A DNA stretch of 64,000 bases from UBA7985 sp002690455 (GTDB lineage Bacteria > Pseudomonadota > Alphaproteobacteria > UBA7985): assembly GCA_965662775.1 (NCBI GenBank), contig CBFIIW010000012.1, positions 33,369-97,368 on the forward strand. The letters are read 5' to 3'. Below, piece by piece: positions 57,573 to 64,000 of the stretch. The notes beneath the pieces were generated by a model. That model worked only from the letters and a program-made list of their open reading frames with translations, did not search any database and was not told where the DNA came from. Every line of letters starts with the position of its first letter. Within the stretch, counting starts at the first letter, position 1. The position numbers and the translations under genes are program-made.

Positions 57573-58532
57573 ATGAAAAAGCTACTTATGGGCGCTGCGG
57601 CTGGTGTTGCTGCACTGTCTGCATCCACTGCGATTGCTGAAGACGTAAACGTTGCGTTTTTCCTTGAGTGGGCGACCCCAAACCAGATCGCAAAGGTTGA
57701 GAAGGCTTACGATGACGCCATGGGTGTTGACGTGAACTGGACCGACTTCGCAACCGGCGTTGGCATGTCTGAAGCCATGCTGGCTGGTGACATCGACATT
57801 TCGTACTCTCAGGGTCTGGCGCCGTTCGTGACCGCCATCCAGCAGGGTGCACCGCTGAAGATGGTTTCCATCGCCGTGGCTTACCCGCCAAACAAGTGTT
57901 TTGTTGCCGACAGCCTTGGCATTTCATCGGACAACGCGTCCGAGTTGGAAGGCACTACGGTTGCTGTTCCGCTGAACACCATGGCGGATTATTCCTTCCG
58001 CAAGCAAATGGCTCACCTCGGTGTCGACATTGACGCAATGACCATCGTGGATCAGGCACCAGCTGACGGCGCAGTTTCGCTCGCTGACGGTTCAGTTTCG
58101 ATGGCATGTATTTTTGGTGGCGCGTCCGCCGCTGCGGCTGGTGAAGTCGGCACTCCAATTATGAACAACGCAGATCTGGCTGCTGCTGGCATCTCGTCCT
58201 TTGATGTTGTGTCTGTGACCGAGTCTTTCGCGACGGAGCACCCTGAGCTGGTTTCCGCATTCCTCGAAGTGACGGCCGAAGCAAATGCTGCATGGGCGGC
58301 TAACCCAGGTGAAGGCATCGAGATCATCGCTGCTGATGCTGGTATGGATGTCGATAAAACCACCAGCCAGATGTCTGAGTTTGTTTTCCCTACGGTTGAA
58401 GAGCAGCTCGCTAGCTACTTCAACGAAGGTGGCATTGCGACCCAGGCTGCTGCTTCCCTCGGCCTCGTATTCTCTTCCGAGTCCGATGCTGCGAAGCTGG
58501 CTGCCACGATCGACGGATCGTTCCTTCAGTAA
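57573..58532 (+). CDS. tauA: Taurine ABC transporter substrate-binding protein
   Basis: 319 residues with a Sec signal (MKKLLMGAAAGVAALSASTAIA, cleavage before EDVN). The mature protein opens with NVAFFLEWATPNQIAK and has the NMT1/TauA-like GVDVNWTDFATGVGMSEAMLAGDIDI pattern of sulfonate/nitrate-type binding proteins. TAGGAG lies about 9 nt before the ATG. Binds a sulfonate, most likely taurine given the adjacent xsc. Separated from tauB by a strong terminator-like hairpin. Confidence 0.92.
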   Translation: MKKLLMGAAAGVAALSASTAIAEDVNVAFFLEWATPNQIAKVEKAYDDAMGVDVNWTDFATGVGMSEAMLAGDIDISYSQGLAPFVTAIQQGAPLKMVSIAVAYPPNKCFVADSLGISSDNASELEGTTVAVPLNTMADYSFRKQMAHLGVDIDAMTIVDQAPADGAVSLADGSVSMACIFGGASAAAAGEVGTPIMNNADLAAAGISSFDVVSVTESFATEHPELVSAFLEVTAEANAAWAANPGEGIEIIAADAGMDVDKTTSQMSEFVFPTVEEQLASYFNEGGIATQAAASLGLVFSSESDAAKLAATIDGSFLQ

Positions 58533-58561
58533 GGTCTAGTCCCGGTTAATACCCGGAATAG

Positions 58562-58597
58562 GGCGGGTCGGCGCAAACCGGCCCGCCTTTTTCTTTT
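58562..58597 (+). terminator. Terminator/attenuator between tauA and tauB
   Basis: A 10-base GC-rich stem (GGCGGGTCGG / CCGGCCCGCC, one G-U pair) with a 6-base loop is followed by TTTTTCTTTTT. It lies 29 bases after tauA and 70 before tauB, so tauA should be made in excess over tauBC. Confidence 0.82.
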
Positions 58598-58666
58598 TCC
58601 ATCCGCCCGACCAGAGTCTGGTCCGATGCCGGAATCCCGACCCACCCTCTGAGCCCCCGGTGCCCT

Positions 58667-59464
58667 ATGAGTGACCTTGTTGCCGATCAGTTAAACATGA
58701 CCTTTGAGACACCGAGTGGAACCCAGGTTCACGCGCTCAAAGACGTTAGTTTCACCCTCAAGAAGGGCGAACTCCTTTCCGTGCTCGGTCCGTCGGGTTG
58801 TGGCAAAACCACATTGCTCAACATCATTGCTGGGTTCCTCAACCCCACGGGCGGTTCGATTAACCTTGCCGGGGATGAAATTACCGGACCGGGCGTCGAG
58901 CGCGGTATGGTGTTCCAGCAGGGCGCGTTGTTCGAATGGCTAACCGTTGCCAAAAACGTCGACTTCGGCTTGCGGATGAAAAAGGTGCCAAAGGACGAGC
59001 GTGCAGCCCTCGTCGAAAAGTGGCTGGACATTGTCGGCCTTCAGGGCTTTGGCGATACTCCGACTTATCAGCTGTCCGGGGGCATGCAGCAGCGTGTAGC
59101 GCTGGCCCGCTGCCTGATAAACGACCCCGATCTGATCCTGATGGATGAGCCTTTGGGCGCGCTGGACGCGTTGACGCGGGAGAAGATGCAGTCGCTGGTT
59201 CTCGACATTTGGAACGAGACCGGTAAGACCATCATGATTATTACCCATTCGGTCGAAGAAGCCTTGTTGTTAGGCGAACGCTTGTTCGTCATGGCACCGC
59301 GACCGGGACGCCTATTCAAGGAATACGAGCTTCCATTTGCGAAGCAGGGTATCGGCGCTGATCTGCGTGAAATCAAGCAGCTCCAGCAATTCGGCGAAGT
59401 CCGCGAAGAAATCCTCACCATGATTTGGAATATGGAAGAGGAAATCATGGGGAAGGGAGCCTGA
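58667..59464 (+). CDS. tauB: Taurine ABC transporter ATP-binding protein
   Basis: 265 residues. Walker A GPSGCGKTT, Q-loop VFQQGALFEW, signature LSGGMQQRVALARC, Walker B LILMDEPLGALD and switch THSVEEALLLGE are complete; no extra regulatory domain. Nitrate/sulfonate/taurine family type. Its stop is 3 bases before tauC. Confidence 0.94.
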   Translation: MSDLVADQLNMTFETPSGTQVHALKDVSFTLKKGELLSVLGPSGCGKTTLLNIIAGFLNPTGGSINLAGDEITGPGVERGMVFQQGALFEWLTVAKNVDFGLRMKKVPKDERAALVEKWLDIVGLQGFGDTPTYQLSGGMQQRVALARCLINDPDLILMDEPLGALDALTREKMQSLVLDIWNETGKTIMIITHSVEEALLLGERLFVMAPRPGRLFKEYELPFAKQGIGADLREIKQLQQFGEVREEILTMIWNMEEEIMGKGA

Positions 59465-59467
59465 GCC

Positions 59468-61402
59468 ATGTTTGAAATTCTTTCCCAGAATCGTGCGGCA
59501 ATATCTGCCGTTATCATCCTTGTTCTGGCGCTCGCGTTGGTCGCATCGATTACCTTCGGACTGCGAGATTCCGCCCGCCGCCGCAGCGATGAGGTCTTTG
59601 GCGACCCCCTGCGGACCACAAACGGGTGGTACTGGGCCGTTGCCGGCGTGTGTTCACTGCTGCTTGTCTGGTATTATTTCAGCTGGGGCGCTGCGCGGGC
59701 CTACTTCCCGCAGTCTGCCAATGCAATCTGTCAGGTTGCGCGCGTTGATGAGGCCCTGTCGCCAATCAATGCCTCGCTGCCCACTGGTGCAAGGTTCTAT
59801 AAGTCAACAACGCTGCTCAGCCGTAATTCTGGCCAGCTGGACGATATTGTCAGCAGTCTCAGCCAGCAGGGCTTCAGTGCTGCGGAAGAGGCTGAGCTAA
59901 GAAGCATCGTTGCCGATATCCGTCTTTTGATGGTCATTTCCTCGGATCCTGCCCGCCAATCTATGGCCAGCATTACTGGTTTTGAACAAATCGAAGATCG
60001 ACTGCTTGGGCTCGCGGAACAGCTTGGAAACCCGGTCTTTCCGACAGCGGCACAGGTAGAGGCTGCAACAGCTGAAGCAGCGGGGCAGGCGAAGTGGGGA
60101 CTGGATACGGTCGAAGTGCCGCTGTTGCCCGAGACGGCCAAAGGCGTCCGTTTCAAGCTGATTGCTGACGATCTGGCGGCTGTGGCCTCTGACTTCTCAA
60201 AGATTCGCAACACGAGCCCAACACTGTTGGAGCAGACCGAAGCGATCAAGGTCCGGCTGGACGACTTCAAGGCCCGCGCTAGTGCTGTGACTGGGCTGAG
60301 CGAGGAAGACGAAGACGCCCGCGCCAAAACGATCAAGAACATTGATCGGCTGTATAAGCGCTTTGATGACGGCACCATCTTTCCGCCTAACGCGCTGGAT
60401 GGGATCGAGGCTGCCATCGCAGTTCTGAACGCGCAGAAGCTGGAGCAGCAGGGCTCATTACGGCTTATTCGAGCAACCATGTTTGGCGGTGGTACCATTG
60501 TAAAGGCCAAGACCCAGTGCTCAGAGCAGGGCGCGGGCCGCTGGCTTCCAAAGCCGACGGATGTACTGGCGACCTTTGGTCGGATCGCCAATCCGGAAAT
60601 CGGCTTCAAGGATGTACCGCTGATCTGGGTGCAATGGGTGCCGATTGCGGATGTTGTTGGATTTTTCATCCCCGATTGGATCGCTGACGTTCTCCCTGGC
60701 GCTTATCCCCGGCATGGCGATGACGGCTCAGTTACCCCTAACTTCAAGATGGTTGTGCTCATTATCGCTCAGGGTGATTTTGCATCACCGTCCATCCCGA
60801 TGCTGACCGGGCATATGTGGGATTCGATCTTCCGCGTGCTGATGGGATTGTTCTTCGGCATTGTGCTGGGTGTGCCTCTGGGTATTGCAATGGGTGTGTC
60901 GCGGTTCTTCAAGAACTACTTTGACCCGCTGATTGAACTCTACCGACCCGTGCCACCGCTGGCTTGGGCGCCACTGATTCTGACCATCTTCGGCATTCAG
61001 GACGATGGTAAGATCTTCCTGCTGTTCATCGTAGCCTTTGCGATTATGGTGATTTCAGCCCGTACCGGGGCCACAGGGACGCAACTTTCTAAAATTCGTG
61101 CCTCGCACTCGCTGGGCGCAACACAGGGGCAGATCATGCGTCGGGTGATCCTGCCTAACGCGATGCCGGAAATCTTGACCGGCATTCGAATTGCCATCGG
61201 TGTCTGCTGGGGCACGCTGGTCGCCGCCGAGATGCTCGCTGGAACCACCGGTATCGGCTTCGTCGAGAACGTAGCGCGGAAAACTTCGGACTACGAGGTG
61301 ATCTGGGTGACCATTCTGGTGCTTGGCCTGCTGGGTCTGCTGTTTGATCTTGTGATGCGTTTCATCATCGCGCGGACCATCCCGTGGCGGGGTAAGGGCT
61401 AG
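59468..61402 (+). CDS. tauC: Taurine ABC transporter permease with long N-terminal extension
   Basis: 644 residues, over twice the usual TauC (about 275). The C-terminal part (about 395-644) is a normal BPD_transp_1 permease with the EAA loop ASHSLGATQGQIMRRVILPNA near 546-566. The N-terminal part has two membrane segments (about 11-31 and 53-73), then a helical, Ala/Leu/Glu-rich region of about 230 residues (80-330), then WVQWVPIADVVGFF near 388-400 leading into the permease. Starts 3 bases after tauB. The fused part is unknown to me; it may be periplasmic, contacting the binding protein. Confidence 0.9.
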   Translation: MFEILSQNRAAISAVIILVLALALVASITFGLRDSARRRSDEVFGDPLRTTNGWYWAVAGVCSLLLVWYYFSWGAARAYFPQSANAICQVARVDEALSPINASLPTGARFYKSTTLLSRNSGQLDDIVSSLSQQGFSAAEEAELRSIVADIRLLMVISSDPARQSMASITGFEQIEDRLLGLAEQLGNPVFPTAAQVEAATAEAAGQAKWGLDTVEVPLLPETAKGVRFKLIADDLAAVASDFSKIRNTSPTLLEQTEAIKVRLDDFKARASAVTGLSEEDEDARAKTIKNIDRLYKRFDDGTIFPPNALDGIEAAIAVLNAQKLEQQGSLRLIRATMFGGGTIVKAKTQCSEQGAGRWLPKPTDVLATFGRIANPEIGFKDVPLIWVQWVPIADVVGFFIPDWIADVLPGAYPRHGDDGSVTPNFKMVVLIIAQGDFASPSIPMLTGHMWDSIFRVLMGLFFGIVLGVPLGIAMGVSRFFKNYFDPLIELYRPVPPLAWAPLILTIFGIQDDGKIFLLFIVAFAIMVISARTGATGTQLSKIRASHSLGATQGQIMRRVILPNAMPEILTGIRIAIGVCWGTLVAAEMLAGTTGIGFVENVARKTSDYEVIWVTILVLGLLGLLFDLVMRFIIARTIPWRGKG

Positions 61403-61432
61403 AGCGCCAACGGGCGCCCGAGGGGCTGAAAT

Positions 61433-62683
61433 TCAGCGCAGCGTGACGATCTGAAAGTCGCGCTCGCTGTCCAGCCCGGCCCGCCGGAGCCGTTCCGCGG
61501 CGATCGAAGCAAGATGTGGGGGCAGTCCTAGCCGCTGGCACAGCTTCCGCGCGGCTACACCTGTGACCGTATCCGGTAGCGTGGCCATATCTTGAACCAG
61601 TGTGAAGCTCCGTCCTTCACCAGCTTCGGCCACGGCCTGCCCAGTACTGGCGGTGCCTGCGAAAAAATCCAACACAGCGTCGCCCGCATCTGTTGCCGCT
61701 TCGATCAGATATTTCAGCACCCCAACCGGCTTGGGGTAGTCAAAAACCATCTCACCCTCAAAGAGAGCCGTGACCTCCGCCAACCCGTCTTCGTTCGTTG
61801 GGATATCGGGGTTTGTGCGGAAGCTGAGAAGATTGTTGATCTTCTTTTCTGAGGGGACGGCCTTAACCAAATTGGGTCGGAAGGGCAGGCGGCTGATGTT
61901 GATAACCTGCCCGGTGGCGGCGAATTCATCCACGCTTGCCTGACTGTAGCGCCATTCACCCTGCATGCGGAACGGATTGGCATTGCGCCCGCCCTTGATT
62001 ACCACCCGATCAAGCAGGCGGCAGGGCACACCCGGTGTGCTCATATCCTGCTTGGGCACAGACTGATTGTCGAGGTCGAATTCGACCGAACCCGCCGGGA
62101 AACTTAGCTCTCCTGCTGGGTTGCCGCGGTTGTTGAAAGGGTAGCGCTTGCCCGCCATGCCGGTGCCTTTAGTCAGGGCTGGCGCGCGCCGTCGGTCCTT
62201 GGCGAACACGGCGATAAAATCGGTTACGCTTCCCATCTGCGCCTGCAGGAATGATGGCTTTCGCTTCTTCTCCCAAACCAGCACGCCGCAGTCATTGGCC
62301 GCGCCAAAGACTTCCCGTCCCAGCATCCGCAGGATTGGCAGGTTGGCTTCGTCCATGAAAATCATCATCAGGCCGTCATCGGCTAAAAGATCTCGGGCCA
62401 CGCGCAACCGGGGCAGCATAAATGACAGCCAGGCTGCCTCTGAGCGGTCATCTTCGTACACAAAGCCGCCGCCCGTGTTGTAGGGTGGATCGATTAACGC
62501 CAGGCGATAGGGGCCGTAGCCCACGCGACGCAGTTCTTTTAGGGCGTCAAGATTATCGCCTTGGATCAGTGCGCTGCCACGCAGAGTCTCGAACTCACGC
62601 GCCGTGGTGCGGGCGAGGGTATCCGCCTGCTTGGCCGCAGCTGCCTTGTTGGGCCAGCCGATATCAACACCGCCAGACCTCAC
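61433..62683 (-). CDS. Beta-class N6-adenine DNA methyltransferase (type III Mod-like), orphan
   Basis: About 416 residues. Motif IV DPPYNTGGG lies N-terminal (about 65-73 in this frame) and motif I LDFFAGTASTG C-terminal (about 338-348), the beta-class order, with the type III Mod-like FVYEDDRSEAAWLSFM continuing. Methylates adenine in DNA. The start is set at GTG 62683, which has AAAGGA 6 nt before it; an upstream GTG at 62725 lacks a ribosome site. No restriction gene is visible on either side, so it looks like an orphan methyltransferase. It is not the CcrM type. Confidence 0.88.
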   Translation of the reverse strand: MRSGGVDIGWPNKAAAAKQADTLARTTAREFETLRGSALIQGDNLDALKELRRVGYGPYRLALIDPPYNTGGGFVYEDDRSEAAWLSFMLPRLRVARDLLADDGLMMIFMDEANLPILRMLGREVFGAANDCGVLVWEKKRKPSFLQAQMGSVTDFIAVFAKDRRRAPALTKGTGMAGKRYPFNNRGNPAGELSFPAGSVEFDLDNQSVPKQDMSTPGVPCRLLDRVVIKGGRNANPFRMQGEWRYSQASVDEFAATGQVINISRLPFRPNLVKAVPSEKKINNLLSFRTNPDIPTNEDGLAEVTALFEGEMVFDYPKPVGVLKYLIEAATDAGDAVLDFFAGTASTGQAVAEAGEGRSFTLVQDMATLPDTVTGVAARKLCQRLGLPPHLASIAAERLRRAGLDSERDFQIVTLR

Positions 62684-62818
62684 GCCCCATCCTTTCAGTG
62701 CGAAGGCCCTCTGCACCCAAGACACCGGCCGCAGCGCGGCACGGCCTGAGCGGTTTCAGCGAAAGAACCTTCTGCAATGGGTCGCATAATAGACCGTGCG
62801 TGGAGGCGGGTCTACGTT

Positions 62819-63103
62819 CTATTCGGGCATGTGCATGCGGCCAATGAGAGAGATCAGTTGCGTGGATTCAATAATTGCGCCTGCCTCGTCCCGTGCCTTT
62901 GCAATGTCTTCACGCTCGCCAAAAGTTTTCATTTGCGCTGGATCCTGCATTTCGGTCAGGACGTAGACTGCTGTTTCATCAGGATTGGTGGCTGCCCACA
63001 CAATTCGGATACCATTTTTGGCCGCTTCTTCACTCATGCTTTTGCTCATATCCAGCCAAGTATCGAAGCCTTTAGTTATGTTAACAGTAGCAAGTACCAT
63101 CAT
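62819..63103 (-). CDS. Small protein, DUF3764/ABM-fold-like
   Basis: 94 residues. The alternating pattern VLATVNITKGFDTW, IRIVWAATNPDETAVYVLTEM and the C-terminal AIIESTQLISLIG looks like a single ferredoxin-like alpha/beta barrel of the ABM type, and I recall similar text in cyanobacterial DUF3764 proteins; the assignment is tentative. The ATG at 63103 has GGGA about 11 nt upstream; the frame is open to 63328 with poor composition. Solitary, divergent from the two small genes to its right. Confidence 0.62.
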   Translation of the reverse strand: MMVLATVNITKGFDTWLDMSKSMSEEAAKNGIRIVWAATNPDETAVYVLTEMQDPAQMKTFGEREDIAKARDEAGAIIESTQLISLIGRMHMPE

Positions 63104-63360
63104 GATGTCTGTTTCCCTGAGAGTTGAAGTAGGAGTAGCGTCAGGGTCCGATACTGTCAGAAGATCCGAGAGTGACCACCGGTAAGGGCGTATCGAGGCC
63201 AATTGTCTTGTCTCAAAAATCAAAAACACGATCATATTAGTGCTGAGTGATCGGAAAAATATGAGTTTCGTCACCGCAAAGACTTGCCTGAGAGCCAAAG
63301 ACGAGAAAACCTGCGCTCGCTGCACCACGTTTTGAGGCAGCCCATCAAGGAGAACCGATC

Positions 63361-63645
63361 ATGAGTTACGCCCGCATAAACACGATGACTTTCGTTTCGC
63401 CGGAAGCTGCTGACGAACTGGAGGCACAGTATGTTTCAACCGCGCCTGGTTCGTTCACAGAGGCGACGCTACTGACTTTTGTCCGTACCGGCCTGACAAC
63501 CGCGTCACTCACCTCCGTGTACCCAGACCGCGCTGCTTTTGACCGCTCGGCACCTATCCGTGCTGAGCGAATGAAGGCCAACGCAGGCTTGATCGCGTCC
63601 GTAGAGATGACAGAGGGCGAAGTTCGCCTTTGTCACACGGGTTAA
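63361..63645 (+). CDS. Small hypothetical protein, possible ABM-like
   Basis: 94 residues. The ATG is preceded by AAGGAG at good distance. Pattern of strands and helices (MTFVSPEAADELEAQYV, LLTFVRTGLTTASLTSVYPDRAAFDRS) is compatible with an alpha/beta-barrel monooxygenase-fold, but no motif proves it. It precedes a second small gene by 16 bases; they are probably one transcript. Confidence 0.55.
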   Translation: MSYARINTMTFVSPEAADELEAQYVSTAPGSFTEATLLTFVRTGLTTASLTSVYPDRAAFDRSAPIRAERMKANAGLIASVEMTEGEVRLCHTG

Positions 63646-63661
63646 AGAGAGTGAGATCACC

Positions 63662-63952
63662 ATGAAAAAGCTGTCCATTATCCGTTTCAAGCCAAAACCG
63701 GAGTGCTTCGATGCATTCCTCAGCAATATCGTTGAATTCTCGCGCGACCGCGGGACATCGGAACCGCCAACCCAGTACCTGATGGTCTCGGAAGGTGAAA
63801 TCTACGCAATCATTATTCGGGATGCGGACACGCTGGCCGAGAGTGCTCAGTCTGGCGTGGGGTGGCTCGATAGCCAGCGCCACCTGCTGCAGGAGTACAA
63901 CGAGGTCGATCGCCATACCTTGCCCACGACTGGCGATCTCATCGAATACTGA
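63662..63952 (+). CDS. Small hypothetical protein paired with the preceding ORF
   Basis: 96 residues, unrecognised. The N-terminus KKLSIIRFKPKPECFDAFL followed by EGEIYAIIIRDADTLAES resembles an ABM-like strand-helix unit again, so the pair may build a heteromeric barrel. GAGAG lies before the ATG. It ends 48 bases before the window edge; nothing further is readable. Confidence 0.55.
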   Translation: MKKLSIIRFKPKPECFDAFLSNIVEFSRDRGTSEPPTQYLMVSEGEIYAIIIRDADTLAESAQSGVGWLDSQRHLLQEYNEVDRHTLPTTGDLIEY

Positions 63953-64000
63953 ACCCGTCAAAAAGAAGGCGAGGGGAGGGCTTGCGGCTGCGCCTGTGCA

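Noticed and set aside
59797..60669. Minus-strand frame (290 aa) opposite the tauC extension
   Set aside because: Ser-rich antisense shadow; the plus-strand reading continues in frame into the permease domain.
61403..61432. Hairpin GCGCC-AACG-GGCGC between tauC and the methyltransferase
   Set aside because: Five-base stem without T-run; too weak to call a terminator.

Overview
The window is a gene-dense, moderately GC-rich stretch of a bacterial chromosome. It most resembles a marine-type alphaproteobacterium. Evidence for this is a zwf-pgl-edd-glk Entner-Doudoroff run, a pcm-tolC-popZ-like-valS order that I recall from Caulobacter-type genomes, an Xsc/TauABC taurine module, a UgpC-type sugar ABC ATPase, a BMP-type nucleoside importer, and a CoA ligase close to the DmdB/AlkK group. 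The exact order cannot be fixed from sequence alone; Rhodospirillales or SAR116-like are guesses. I see no rRNA, tRNA, CRISPR array, insertion sequence, prophage or conjugative gene, so this is mostly core and catabolic chromosome with accessory patches.

Layout. 1-10 kb: citramalate synthase, then fatty-acid/branched-chain-type catabolic genes (SDR dehydrogenase, GMC oxidoreductase, hydroxyisobutyryl-CoA-hydrolase-like protein, CoA ligase, hot-dog thioesterase, quinone oxidoreductase). 10-19 kb: a stand-alone sugar ABC ATPase, then zwf, pgl, edd and glk. Facing them is a UbiH-like hydroxylase-eda-small ORF operon, so the whole Entner-Doudoroff route from glucose to pyruvate plus glyceraldehyde-3-phosphate is encoded here. 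19-25 kb: two hypothetical proteins, a cysteine synthase/sulfurtransferase pair, an L,D-transpeptidase and a small Thr/Gly-rich lipoprotein. 25-30 kb: a non-pyrrolysine MttB-family methyltransferase, an iron alcohol dehydrogenase, an enolase-superfamily dehydratase/racemase and a PhyH-type dioxygenase, substrates unknown.

30-40 kb: a nucleoside uptake and salvage locus. BMP binding protein, ABC ATPase and two permeases import nucleosides. Cytidine deaminase, thymidine phosphorylase and phosphopentomutase process them in the same translationally coupled operon. Adenosine deaminase and uracil phosphoribosyltransferase converge on it from the other side. 40-50 kb: sufE, then pcm, a TolC-type outer membrane protein, a divergent PopZ-like protein and valS, then a CinA-type MoCF protein, NAD kinase, an LpxL-type acyltransferase and a class II aldolase. 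50-55 kb: patatin, ferredoxin reductase and katG.

55-64 kb: xsc, tauA, tauB and an unusually long tauC form a taurine/sulfonate module with recognisable terminators and palindromes. It is followed by an orphan beta-class DNA adenine methyltransferase and three very small proteins, at least one of which looks like an alpha/beta-barrel monooxygenase-fold protein. The points most worth a second look are the roughly 390-residue N-terminal extension of TauC, the short and basic PopZ-like protein, the orphan methyltransferase, the MttB-family protein without a visible corrinoid partner, and the insertion in phosphopentomutase.
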